A stretch of DNA of 64,000 bases. Source: Aquimarina longa SW024. Its GTDB lineage: Bacteria; Bacteroidota; Bacteroidia; Flavobacteriales; Flavobacteriaceae. Each line of letters begins with the position of its first letter. Within the stretch, counting starts at the first letter, position 1. Under the pieces are notes generated by a model, which had not been told where the DNA came from, did no database searches, and saw only the letters and a program-made list of their open reading frames with translations. Made by a program: the position numbers and the translations under genes. Positions 27,197-36,128 of the stretch are shown here, piece by piece. The DNA is taken from positions 2,598 to 66,597 of the forward strand of contig NZ_KQ474107.1 in assembly GCF_001401755.1 (NCBI RefSeq), read 5' to 3'.

Positions 27197-27261
27197 CAAA
27201 GTTATTTAGCCTAGGTAAGGTTCATTTTGTAAGGATCAATCAATAATTTGTAAAAATCAAT
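27197..27261 (-). promoter_or_regulatory. promoter of the SDR gene with tandem AraC-type sites
   Basis: On the minus strand TAACTTTG (27197-27204) fits the -7 box TAnnTTTG. Upstream of it are two direct repeats, read on the plus strand tttgtaaggatcaat (27226-27240) and tttgtaaaaatcaat (27247-27261), matching at 13 of 15 bases. Their starts are 21 bp apart, two helical turns, as expected for an AraC dimer. Confidence 0.6.
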
Positions 27262-27264
27262 CAT

Positions 27265-28173
27265 TTATCTTCTAAACGATAATGGAGTAAGTGACGTTCG
27301 TTTTTTAAAAAAGTTAGAAAAGTGAGCGACTTCTTCAAAGCCAAGAGAATTTGATATTTCCGAAATATTCCAATTTGTTTGCTTTAAAAGAATTTTTGCT
27401 TCTTGAACAACTCTACTATTTATTATTTCTGTTGTGGTTTTTCCTGTATTTTCTTTTAAAACCTTATTAAGATGATTTACATGAACTGCCAATCTATCAG
27501 CATAGTCTTTGGCCGTCCGCAAAACAAGTCGTTGTTGAGAAGACTCAATAGGGAATTGACGTTCTAATAGTTCTATAAATAACGAAGAAATACGCTCTGA
27601 TGCTTTTTGTGATGAATATAGAGCCATTGTAGGCTGTAGTTTTTGCCCAAAATGGACTAGCTCTAAGACCAGATTGCGAAGCAAATCATATTTATAAATA
27701 TATTCTGTAGATATTTCCTTTTGCATTTTATTAAATATGTACTCCAGCTCTTCGGTTTCAGCCTCTGAAAGATGAAATATAGGATAACTGCCAGGACTAA
27801 AAATTGGCAAATCATCTAACAATAACCCGACATTGCTTTGAGTTAAAAATTCTTGTGTAAAAATACAGAAATGACCCGATTGCTCTGTACTTTGAGGTAT
27901 CCAATGATATGGTATTTTTGGTGTTGCAAATAATAAAACAGAACCATCTAGATTTATTACTTTATCAGCATATTCAGCTTTGTTCTTACCTTTTATTAAA
28001 CTTATTTTATAGTATTCTCTCTTACTATAGGGCATTATATGCTTACCCTTTGTTTTATCAAACAATTTTTCAAACTCAAAGACATTAAAATGACCTATTT
28101 CTTTTGAAATATCTTCTGGGATTTTTGTTGCAATTTCTTTGTAAAAATCTTCTAAAGTAGTTCCTTTTTTCAT
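27265..28173 (-). CDS. AraC-family transcriptional regulator
   Basis: A 302-residue regulator. An N-terminal cupin-like sensing region (DKTKGKHIMPYSKREYYKIS; SGHFCIFTQEFL) is followed by the two-HTH AraC domain: YADRLAVHVNHLNKVLKENT and WNISEISNSLGFEEVAHFSN with FFKKRTSLTPLSFRR at the very end. The downstream SDR gene and the 21-bp-spaced repeats between them suggest it activates that gene. Confidence 0.9.
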   Translation of the reverse strand: MKKGTTLEDFYKEIATKIPEDISKEIGHFNVFEFEKLFDKTKGKHIMPYSKREYYKISLIKGKNKAEYADKVINLDGSVLLFATPKIPYHWIPQSTEQSGHFCIFTQEFLTQSNVGLLLDDLPIFSPGSYPIFHLSEAETEELEYIFNKMQKEISTEYIYKYDLLRNLVLELVHFGQKLQPTMALYSSQKASERISSLFIELLERQFPIESSQQRLVLRTAKDYADRLAVHVNHLNKVLKENTGKTTTEIINSRVVQEAKILLKQTNWNISEISNSLGFEEVAHFSNFFKKRTSLTPLSFRR

Positions 28174-28308
28174 TGTTTAATAAATTGTAAATTTCAAATC
28201 TACAATACTTTTTTTCAATTATCTACCGAGTAAGTAATATATACTAAGAACCAGTGTTCGTATTGGTATTTGTTTTGTGAACTACTTAATAAATTTAGGG
28301 CAATTTTT

Positions 28309-28441
28309 AAGGCGCTATTCAAAAATTACTTCTTTAAATCTTCCATAAAAAAAATTACACTATTAAAATTACACAAAAAAAATAGGAAGCTTTTAAAACC
28401 CTCCTATTTTTTTGTTTATAAAGTAGTTTATGGGACACTAC
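28309..28441 (-). mobile_element. decayed IS256-family left end
   Basis: The minus strand resembles the left end of the element at 49636-50978: a terminal repeat (gtagtgtcccataaact), a stem (aggag...ctcct) in the place of that element's 32-nt palindrome, and the transposase opening atggaagatttaaagaagta. The frame stops after MEDLKK. The rest of the element is gone, so this is a solo end of a related but diverged IS. Confidence 0.75.
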
Positions 28442-28950
28442 TTTATTTTTTTCGAATTTTCTTCAGTTGTTTTCTCTTGATCTTCTTTTATCAATTTTTT
28501 ATCTTCTTCTGTAATTCGGTTGTGTTCAGTAGCTATACCTTGGTGTTCTTCCTTCATTTTTGTATGCTCAGTTTTCATAGATTCATGTTCTGCTGTCATC
28601 TGTTCTAAAGTAAATTCTCCAGAAGCATGTTTTGTTTCTAATTCAGCATGTTTTTCTATTAATGCTTTATGAGCTGAGATAAGATCACTATGTTTAGCTA
28701 ATAAAATCGTATGATTCTTTTCGATTACCAGATGGATAGAATCGTTTTCAATAGTTTTATGGGCATCTACCATTTGCTGATGATCATCTTTCATTGTATT
28801 ATGCTCTGTAGCCATGGTTTCATGAGAAGTCTCCATTTCTTTATGTTCTTCTACCATTGCCTTATGTTCTGGTGTTTCAGCTGGATTTTGTTTACAAGAA
28901 AAAAATACAGATAATACTGCGATAAGTGTTAATTTGCTAAATGTTTTCAT
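28438..28950 (-). CDS. His/Met-rich coiled-coil lipoprotein
   Basis: A 170-residue lipoprotein; the signal peptide ends in VFFSC (Cys19). The mature part is almost wholly repeats of a seven-residue pattern such as EHKAMVE, EHKEMET, SHETMAT, EHNTMKD, DHQQMVD, with His and Met (or Leu) at fixed places. It should form a long parallel coiled coil with lines of His and Met, which could bind copper or another soft metal or simply act as a spacer in the envelope. Its TAG stop overlaps the tip of the decayed IS256 end, so the original C-terminus may have been longer. Confidence 0.75.
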   Translation of the reverse strand: MKTFSKLTLIAVLSVFFSCKQNPAETPEHKAMVEEHKEMETSHETMATEHNTMKDDHQQMVDAHKTIENDSIHLVIEKNHTILLAKHSDLISAHKALIEKHAELETKHASGEFTLEQMTAEHESMKTEHTKMKEEHQGIATEHNRITEEDKKLIKEDQEKTTEENSKKIK

Positions 28951-29673
28951 GATTTTAATAAATTAATTAGATACTAACAAATGTAATATTATTTATTAAG
29001 TGATTGTTTAAAATAGCTGTCACAAATTTTTTGTTATCATTGAAACTGTTTTTATAGAAATCAAAAAAACAAGCAATATTTTAAAAAAAGCCTTGTAAAA
29101 GAGATTTTATCCAAAACAAAACAACTATTTATGGGATTTTGATCGATTAGTAGAAATAATGAGAAATACATTTTGTGATAAGTAAAAACGGGAAATACTA
29201 TCATACGTTTTATAATAAATGTTTGAATCTTGCATAAAATTCATAATCATATACTAAATACTAGGTGTGTAATGAAGTAACCAATTAACGGAACCTATTT
29301 AAAATCACATATTAGTATTGCTTAATTTTTTTTAAAACATATAATCTTCTTTTCAATTTTAGAAGTATTATGCAGACCATTAAGGGATTTTATGAATCCA
29401 AAAAAAATATAAAAGTTTATTACTTATAAAAATCCAATTACTTAGGATTTGCTGAAAAACTGTATACCTATTGTTTTACAGTTGATTATAACTATGTTTA
29501 GATAACTAAGTGCAAGGAATTAATGATGTACCATTGAAAAAACTGCACACCTAACTATGGATAAGTATCTTGTAATCAATTTATTATACAGTTTTTTTGC
29601 TGATGAGTTTATATCTACATATTCACTTTTGTATTACAAGTATGCTCTTTTAAAAAAAATCAAAAAAAAAAAC
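28951..29673. other. long gene-free stretch
   Basis: Very AT-rich with no open frame of note on either strand, no terminator and no recognisable RNA. It separates the coiled-coil lipoprotein gene from the leader motif of the next gene. Confidence 0.5.
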
Positions 29674-29735
29674 CTCAGTTTCAAAAAATGAAACTGACAT
29701 GCCTTATTATTGCATTATGAAAATAAAAAAAATCG
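29674..29735 (+). promoter_or_regulatory. conserved leader motif with hairpin, copy 2
   Basis: A 7-bp perfect stem, cagtttc (29676-29682) with gaaactg (29690-29696), is followed by gccttattattgcat (29701-29715) and an A-rich run. It matches copy 1 at 3843-3905. The downstream gene starts about 200 bp further on. Both copies could also encode a short peptide starting (M/V)PYYCI. Confidence 0.5.
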
Positions 29736-29939
29736 ATTATAATAAGGAAAATAGAATAGCCATTAGATAGAGCAATGCGATCAAAAAAAATTAACTAAGA
29801 GCATTTTACTTTTCTATAAAAGTAGTTAATGTAAAGATTATTAATAAGGTTTTTTCCCTTATTAATGGTATTCATTCATTAGACTTTTAATAATAGTAGA
29901 ACAACAACAATTAATTCTTATAATAAATACATACTAAAA

Positions 29940-31157
29940 ATGACAAAACAATTATTTACTACTCTGATTTTGATAAGTTTAAATAGCTTTTCTCAGATTA
30001 AATTTGAAAAAGGCTATTTTATTGATAATACCGGAGTAAAAACAGAGTGTTTAATCAAAAACAAAGATTGGAAATATAATCCTACAGAATTTCAATACAA
30101 GCTATCTACAGATGCTACAGTTGAAACACACACTATCAATACTGTTGTAGAATTTGCTATTGCAAATGAGATTAAATATGGAAAATTTAACGTAGATATT
30201 GATCAATCTAACAAAAGTCTTAATGGATTAAGTCGTGATAAAGAACCTAAATTTGTTAAAAAGATTGTATTCTTAAAATATGTTGTAGAGGGTAAGGCTA
30301 CTTTATTTCTTTATGAAGCAGATAATCAAAGAAAATATTTTTATGCTACAAAAGAAGGTGATGTAACACCTTTGGTGTATAAGAAATATAAAATAAACGA
30401 TACTCAGATTGCAAAAAACAGAAAATATCGTCAGCAATTATGGAGTGATGTTAGACACGACGGAATTAAGATGAGTTATGTCGAAAAACTTCAGTATAAT
30501 AGAAAAGATTTGGTGAAATATTTTAACTTATATAATAAAACTACTAATGATCATATAGATTATACTAAACGAGAAGATAAAAAACCGTTAAATTTTAGTA
30601 TTAGGCCAGGGATAGAATTCCAGTCATTTTCAATAGAAAATAAATTCACTAAAGTAAAAACGGAGTTTGACAACAAAGCGAGCTTACGACTAGGGTTAGA
30701 AGCAGAGTTTGTTTTACCTTTTAATAATGATAAATGGTCTATTTTTATTGAGCCAACATATCATTCTTACACTGCAGAAAAAAAAGATATTGTATATCTT
30801 CAGATTCAATCTTTAGGTGTTACTCAAACGACTACTGCAAAAGTTAAATATCAAGCTTTACAAACTCCAATCGGAATACGCTATGGTTTTTATATAACTA
30901 ATAATTCTAAAATCTTTATTAATGGAGCTTATAGTTTTAATTTAGACTTTAGTTCTAAAATAGAGTCTAGTGATGAAGCCAGTTTAGATATAAAAGCTAC
31001 AGATTCTAATAACTTTATTTTTGGGTTAGGATATAAATACAAAAATAAATATAGCTTAGAGGTGCGATATCCTACTAAGCGAAAAATGTTTGGAAATAAA
31101 TTGTGGGATTCTAGTTATTCTTCTCCTTCTTTCATATTAGGATATACAATACTATAG
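29940..31157 (+). CDS. outer-membrane beta-barrel protein
   Basis: A 405-residue exported protein with a signal peptide (MTKQLFTTLILISLNSFSQ). Residues up to about 210 are mixed (GYFIDNTGVKTECLIKNKDW; TLFLYEADNQRKYFYATKEG). From about 220 on, alternating strands (FSIRPGIEFQSFSIENKF; WSIFIEPTYHSYTAEKK; FIFGLGYKYKNKYSLEVRYP) and the last strand ending in SFILGYTIL indicate a small PorT-like barrel. The function is unknown. It is preceded by the leader motif shared with the Rhs operon. Confidence 0.7.
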   Translation: MTKQLFTTLILISLNSFSQIKFEKGYFIDNTGVKTECLIKNKDWKYNPTEFQYKLSTDATVETHTINTVVEFAIANEIKYGKFNVDIDQSNKSLNGLSRDKEPKFVKKIVFLKYVVEGKATLFLYEADNQRKYFYATKEGDVTPLVYKKYKINDTQIAKNRKYRQQLWSDVRHDGIKMSYVEKLQYNRKDLVKYFNLYNKTTNDHIDYTKREDKKPLNFSIRPGIEFQSFSIENKFTKVKTEFDNKASLRLGLEAEFVLPFNNDKWSIFIEPTYHSYTAEKKDIVYLQIQSLGVTQTTTAKVKYQALQTPIGIRYGFYITNNSKIFINGAYSFNLDFSSKIESSDEASLDIKATDSNNFIFGLGYKYKNKYSLEVRYPTKRKMFGNKLWDSSYSSPSFILGYTIL

Positions 31158-31188
31158 CATACCAGTCGGTCAAAAAACAACTTTAATG

Positions 31189-31253
31189 ACAATCCATGTT
31201 TTAATTTAAAAATTACTGAATACTAGCAATTTTTAAATTAAAACATGGATTGT
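31189..31253. terminator. 26-bp perfect hairpin after the barrel gene
   Basis: Arms 31189-31214 and 31228-31253 (acaatccatgttttaattta then aaaatt, and its complement) pair without a mismatch around a 13-nt loop. It is far longer than a normal terminator stem and is not followed by a T-run, so it may be a small palindromic repeat acting as a transcript end. Confidence 0.5.
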
Positions 31254-31290
31254 TTATTAATTACTTATCATATAAAAATATTCTACAAAA

Positions 31291-31333
31291 AAAATGTAAC
31301 TATAATGCTTGTACAGGATTATAGTTACATTTT
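31291..31333. terminator. second hairpin, likely bidirectional terminator
   Basis: Arms aaaatgtaactataat (31291-31306) and its complement (31318-31333) pair perfectly over 16 bp around 11 nt, with A- and T-rich flanks. It lies between the convergent barrel gene and carbonic anhydrase operon. Confidence 0.55.
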
Positions 31334-31408
31334 CAAAAACATATATTGATGTCTTTTTTAATATAACATTTTGTAAGTTATTTCGTTATGTGGTCGCTAC
31401 TATCGCGA

Positions 31409-32035
31409 TTATAAGAATTTCACTCCTCCAGTTTTAATATCATACATTCCACCAACAATTTTTATTTCTCCTTTGTTTTCCATTTCAGCTAAAACTACAC
31501 TTGAAGAACGAATATTATCAATAGTCATTAGTACATTTTTTTCAGCAACTTCATTTACAAAATCAATATTTTTAGAATTTCTTAGCGTCTCTTCTTTTGG
31601 CTCTTTAACAGCTTCAACGGCTGGCTCTATTTTGTTTATCAGCGCTGTTAAGTTCCCAAGTCTAGCATGGTCACAAGCTCCTTTAATAGCACCACAAGCA
31701 GTATGACCCAAAACAACTAATAGTTTTGTACCAGCTAGTTTACAGGCAAATTCCATACTCCCTAAGATATCTTCGTTTATAAAATTTCCTGCAATTCGTA
31801 TGCTAAAAATATCACCTAACCCTTGGTCAAAAACTAACTCTGATGACACTCTAGAATCGATACAACTCAATATAGTTGCAAAAGGAAATTGCCCATTTGC
31901 AGTTTCATCTACCTGTTCTAATAAATTTCTATTAGCCCTTAGATTATTTTGAAAACGTTGGTTACCTTCAATTAAAAAATCTAAAGCCTTTTTTGGAGTT
32001 ATTGTTTCTTGAGTTTCTTTTGTATGTGTTTTCAT
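31409..32035 (-). CDS. beta-carbonic anhydrase
   Basis: A 208-residue enzyme that interconverts CO2 and bicarbonate. Zinc-site motifs are intact: SCIDSRVSSE (Cys and the Asp-Arg pair) and GHTACGAIKGA (His and Cys). It is last in an operon with a SulP transporter and a universal stress protein (gaps of 5 and 14 bp). In bacteria a SulP transporter beside a carbonic anhydrase usually means bicarbonate uptake feeding the cytoplasmic pool. Confidence 0.93.
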   Translation of the reverse strand: MKTHTKETQETITPKKALDFLIEGNQRFQNNLRANRNLLEQVDETANGQFPFATILSCIDSRVSSELVFDQGLGDIFSIRIAGNFINEDILGSMEFACKLAGTKLLVVLGHTACGAIKGACDHARLGNLTALINKIEPAVEAVKEPKEETLRNSKNIDFVNEVAEKNVLMTIDNIRSSSVVLAEMENKGEIKIVGGMYDIKTGGVKFL

Positions 32036-32049
32036 AATTAGTATTCCTT

Positions 32050-32901
32050 TTAATTCGCAAGTATAAGAACTGCTACATTTGTTTTATTAATCGTTCGTTT
32101 AATTTTAGTGTGGATTGGACCAATAAAATTATTTGGTTTCCATTCCTTCGTTCTTTTTATACAAAGCAGTCCTACATTATTTTTTTCAATATATTTTGAA
32201 AGACTACTGCTATTATCAACACCTTCTTCAAATTCAAAGACTGTTGTATTAGTCGTTACCTCTAGTGCCGGAGATTCTTTTTCAGAATCTCCCTTTTCAG
32301 ACAAATTATTAGTTTTCTTAATCTTAAAAAGCGAAAAAGGTTTAATAGAGTTTTTCTTTAAATCTTGAGTAATTTCAACTTCATTACTTATTGATATATC
32401 ATCAAGAAAACCAAGAGAGACATTATGGTAAGATTTGAGATTTTTCTCATTTCCAGAAATAAGGATATTACCTTTATGATTTTTTAACAAGTAAGAGGTT
32501 AGACCATCACCTAAAAAATTTACTATTTTATTTTTTCGCTTACCAATAACAACGACATCTGGCTGTGTTCTGGTGATATGTTTTTGTATTTCAGTAATAA
32601 CGTTTCCGAAGGTAAAACTATAAATGATAGGAATATTTTCTAAATCTGCTATAGTATTTACTAATTTTTGCATTTTCTTTTTTGAGGTAGCTCTTTCTGT
32701 ATTCATTGTTCGCATTACAGCTATTTGATTATCATGTCGAGCAACCTCTATAGGTGATTTAACATACAGTATATCGATTCCTGCATTTACCACCTTAGCC
32801 ATATTTACAGCATCATTTAATGCCGTATAAGAAGACTTAGTTTGATCAAATAGTACTAAGAACCTATATTTTGATTTTACTATTTTAGTTTTCATAATCA
32901 A
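32050..32901 (-). CDS. universal stress protein (tandem UspA-like)
   Basis: A 283-residue protein; the ATG two codons further in (32895) is an equal start. The first half is a UspA domain (YRFLVLFDQTKSSYTALNDA; VVVIGKRKNKIVNFLGDG with LTSYLLKNHKGNILI). The second half is a diverged copy (VGLLCIKRTKEWKPNNFIGP then NKTNVAVLILAN). It sits between the SulP and carbonic anhydrase genes, so it probably tunes the transporter to energy or stress state. That role is inferred from the operon. Confidence 0.8.
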   Translation of the reverse strand: MIMKTKIVKSKYRFLVLFDQTKSSYTALNDAVNMAKVVNAGIDILYVKSPIEVARHDNQIAVMRTMNTERATSKKKMQKLVNTIADLENIPIIYSFTFGNVITEIQKHITRTQPDVVVIGKRKNKIVNFLGDGLTSYLLKNHKGNILISGNEKNLKSYHNVSLGFLDDISISNEVEITQDLKKNSIKPFSLFKIKKTNNLSEKGDSEKESPALEVTTNTTVFEFEEGVDNSSSLSKYIEKNNVGLLCIKRTKEWKPNNFIGPIHTKIKRTINKTNVAVLILAN

Positions 32902-32906
32902 ATATT

Positions 32907-34502
32907 TTAAGCGCTTTTAGGGCGCAGTTTAAAAAACTGAATAAAACTTTTTGGGTTTTCTATAGTGCCTCTTTCTGAAATAAGGCGAATATCAATGTTT
33001 CTATTTCTTGCTTTCTCAGAAAAGTCTTCAAGAATTTCGATAATATCATTATCTAAATACCTTGTTTTGCGAACATCAAGTTCTAGATACGTATCTCTAG
33101 GAAGACTATCCAACTCTTTAAGTATAGCGCCTTTATTAAAAAATGTCACTTCTTCTGCTAAGGTCATCTTGATTTTATGTTTACCATTACTCTTATCTTC
33201 AATGTGTAAAAAGTGTGAATTTTGAAAACTTTTAATCAAAATAACGACAACACCAACTGTTAAACCAAGTCCTATACCTACCAAAAGATCTGTAAAAACG
33301 ATCCCTACAACCGTAACTATAAATGGTACAAATTGTTTCCAACCTAGTTTATACATCGTTTTAAATAATCCTGGTTTAGCAAGTTTATATCCAACAATAA
33401 AAAGGATAGCCGCTAGAACTGATAAAGGAATTTTATTTAATAATTTTGGAATTAAAATCACAGATATCAGCAATAGCAATCCATGTAAAATCGCTACCAT
33501 TTTAGTCTTACCACCTGATTGAATATTTGCTGAACTACGAACAATTACTTGAGTAATAGGAAGTCCTCCAATAAGTCCAGAAATAATGTTCCCTGTTCCT
33601 TGCGCAAGTAATTCACGATTAGTAGGTGTTACCCGTTTACGAGGATCTAATTTATCTGTTGCTTCTACACATAATAGCGTTTCGAGACTTGCTACCAAAG
33701 CAATAGTAAATGCAGTTACCCATATCTGAGGATTAGTGATCGCTCCAAAATTTGGAAAACTAAATTGTGCTAAAAACGAAGAAGCATCCTCTGGTACAGG
33801 AACACTTACAAGATGTTCTGAAGAAATTCCCCATGTACCATTACCTGTTGTAGCTATATAATATATAATACCAACAGCTACTGCTACTAAAGGTCCTTGA
33901 ATAAGTTTAAATATTTTTCCTTTTTTAGAAAGTACATTACTCCATAAAATAAGAATACCTAAACTAATAATTGCTATTAAGGTAGCACCTGGGCTAATAA
34001 AATTAATAGTATTTAATATTTCTGAAAATGTATTTTCTCCGTTTACTTGAAAGAATGCAAAATCACCTTCTGGATCTGCATCATATCCAAAAAAATGGGG
34101 TATTTGTTTAAGTATGATTATGATACCAATTCCTGTTAGCATTCCTTTAATAACAGATGAAGGAAAATAATACCCAATAATACCTGCTTTTAAAAAACCA
34201 AACGTTAATTGTATAATCCCTCCCAAAACTACCGCTAAAAGAAAATTTTGATATCCTCCTAATGCACCAATAGCAGTTAATACAATAGCAGCAAGCCCTG
34301 CTGCAGGACCACTAACACCTACTTGAGATCCACTCATAGCACCTACTATAACTCCTCCTATAATACCAGCAATGAGACCAGAAAATAAAGGAGCACCACT
34401 GGCTAAGGCAATACCTAAGCATAAGGGTAGTGCTACAAAAAATACAACGATACTAGCCGGAATATCGGCTTTAAAATTTTTAAATGGATTTGAACTATTC
34501 AT
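32907..34502 (-). CDS. SulP-family anion transporter, probable bicarbonate uptake
   Basis: From the ATG at 34502 (MNSSNPFKNFKADIPASIVV) a 531-residue membrane protein; an in-frame ATG 14 codons upstream adds only polar residues. It has about 10-12 helices with the family's FFVALPLCLGIALASGAPLF, GAMSGSQVGVSGPAAG and a GLIGGLPITQVIVRSSANIQ block. A C-terminal STAS domain follows from about residue 430 (FFNKGAILKELDSLPRDTYL; DVRKTRYLDNDIIEIL). The linked carbonic anhydrase argues for bicarbonate rather than sulfate. Confidence 0.9.
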   Translation of the reverse strand: MNSSNPFKNFKADIPASIVVFFVALPLCLGIALASGAPLFSGLIAGIIGGVIVGAMSGSQVGVSGPAAGLAAIVLTAIGALGGYQNFLLAVVLGGIIQLTFGFLKAGIIGYYFPSSVIKGMLTGIGIIIILKQIPHFFGYDADPEGDFAFFQVNGENTFSEILNTINFISPGATLIAIISLGILILWSNVLSKKGKIFKLIQGPLVAVAVGIIYYIATTGNGTWGISSEHLVSVPVPEDASSFLAQFSFPNFGAITNPQIWVTAFTIALVASLETLLCVEATDKLDPRKRVTPTNRELLAQGTGNIISGLIGGLPITQVIVRSSANIQSGGKTKMVAILHGLLLLISVILIPKLLNKIPLSVLAAILFIVGYKLAKPGLFKTMYKLGWKQFVPFIVTVVGIVFTDLLVGIGLGLTVGVVVILIKSFQNSHFLHIEDKSNGKHKIKMTLAEEVTFFNKGAILKELDSLPRDTYLELDVRKTRYLDNDIIEILEDFSEKARNRNIDIRLISERGTIENPKSFIQFFKLRPKSA

Positions 34503-34644
34503 AGTTATTATGATTTGAGAATGTGATGGCATAGGGCACAACAAACATTCTTCAATTTATGATGTTATTATGTAAATTGATGACTTCCTTAATAAAAGAA
34601 GATGACTAGAACATTATAATGTCTAGGTCAAAACGTTATAGATA

Positions 34645-34977
34645 TTATGCTTCTTCAGGTGGTGGTATAGGGATTTCAAGATTAAAATCCCATAAAGGTT
34701 GTAATAATTGATATGACGAACATTCTGTGATATATGCAAAATTAAGTTGATAATGACTTAAAACCTGAAGTTCAATTTTTTCATCTTTATTATCATCTTC
34801 CTCTTTTCCTTCCTCGTCAGAATCTTCTTCTATATCTACTTCAACTAATTCATAACTATTATCAGTAAAAAAAGTAACGTTCTGTACTATAGTTTGTAAT
34901 AATATACCCAAAAGGATACTAATAAATATAGTACGCTTTATAAAACTGAATTGGTTATGTATTTGTAAATTTTTCAT
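34645..34977 (-). CDS. small membrane-anchored acidic protein
   Basis: A 110-residue protein with one N-terminal hydrophobic helix (TIFISILLGILLQTIVQNVT), a strongly acidic run (VDIEEDSDEEGKEEDDNKDE) and a C-terminus ending PIPPPEEA. No family recognised. It lies upstream of the SulP operon on the same strand, 142 bp from it. Possibly a small envelope protein of unknown role. Confidence 0.55.
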   Translation of the reverse strand: MKNLQIHNQFSFIKRTIFISILLGILLQTIVQNVTFFTDNSYELVEVDIEEDSDEEGKEEDDNKDEKIELQVLSHYQLNFAYITECSSYQLLQPLWDFNLEIPIPPPEEA

Positions 34978-35252
34978 TTATGAAAACAAATATATAAAAG
35001 TATTACTATTAAATAGAAATTGTGTTGTTGTTTTTATGAAAGTATTAGTTTTATATTTTGAATTTTATAACAAAACCTTAGAAAACGACATAGTAAAGGA
35101 ATGTATCTGGTCTATTGTAATTAACGATTTTTTACTGGATTGTCATTAGTTCACTTTGTGGCATTACTTTAGTCAAAATGCAACCTAAGACTTTTCCATC
35201 TGTCTATAAGAGTAACTGGGGTATTCTAATAATAAAGTAAAATAATACATAA

Positions 35253-36128
35253 ATGATTAAAAAAAATAGAATTACGGTTGTGTTAATGGTATTTATTTCA
35301 TTTTCAGCCGTTTCTCAGGTGGAAACATCTGCTGTTTCTAAAAAAGAATTAAGAAAAAACACACCTGCTTACATAGGAGTCACTATGGGGCTAGGTCGTT
35401 CTATTTTTAGAGACTTTGCAACTTCTCCGCTTTTTTACAGAGGAATATCAAAATATGTCTCACTATCTTATTCTAAGACTAATTTAAAAAGAGAATCAGA
35501 AATCGGATTATCCTATTCTTTTGGAGAGCATAGTAATACATTTAATAACCATTCAAAAACTAGTATAGTTAAGAGCGTATCATTATTTTATTCTAGATTA
35601 TATCAGTTAAACGCATTAAGTTCTCAAAAATTGAATGTGAAAATTGGTGGATTATTGAATGCTACGGGCAATTTAAGAACTAATGAGGCGCTACTAAATA
35701 ATGGATTAGGTTTTGAAATAATCCCAACTCTTTTTGGATCTATTAAAATCGAAAAAGATATAAGCCGTAAAGAAGAAAAGAGCAAAAAGTTTTTGTTTAT
35801 TAAATATAAATTAAAAAAAAGAACAAGAAGTTTAGCTTTTAGATTAAATCTTGGATTAATTAATAGTTCTTATCGAAACGGTTATGTGTACGCTGGGCAA
35901 TCAGATCTTTTGAACAAACCTAGGTTATTTGATGATTATCAATTCAACGTTTTTTCAGGGTATAGAATGAATAGTGCTCTGGATTATACTATTTCATTAA
36001 AAAATAAAAATGCCCTTCAATTTTCTTATATATGGGATGCTTATAAAACCGGTGGAGATTTAGATAAATTTGAGATGGCTAACCACACCTTTAAACTCAC
36101 TTTGTTGTTTAACACAAATAATAAATAA
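35253..36128 (+). CDS. outer-membrane beta-barrel protein
   Basis: A 291-residue exported protein (signal MIKKNRITVVLMVFISFSAV then SQ). Alternating strands through the whole length (YVSLSYSKTNLKRESEIGLS; LAFRLNLGLINSSYRNGYVY; ALQFSYIWDAYKTGG; HTFKLTLLFNT) suggest a small barrel. Its stop is directly followed by the S41 peptidase gene, so the two form an operon and may act together at the surface. Confidence 0.65.
   Translation: MIKKNRITVVLMVFISFSAVSQVETSAVSKKELRKNTPAYIGVTMGLGRSIFRDFATSPLFYRGISKYVSLSYSKTNLKRESEIGLSYSFGEHSNTFNNHSKTSIVKSVSLFYSRLYQLNALSSQKLNVKIGGLLNATGNLRTNEALLNNGLGFEIIPTLFGSIKIEKDISRKEEKSKKFLFIKYKLKKRTRSLAFRLNLGLINSSYRNGYVYAGQSDLLNKPRLFDDYQFNVFSGYRMNSALDYTISLKNKNALQFSYIWDAYKTGGDLDKFEMANHTFKLTLLFNTNNK

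Noticed and set aside
28270..28608. 112-codon plus-strand frame rich in Phe and Lys
   Set aside because: It is the complement of the lipoprotein gene and the decayed IS end; composition is that of an AT-rich shadow.
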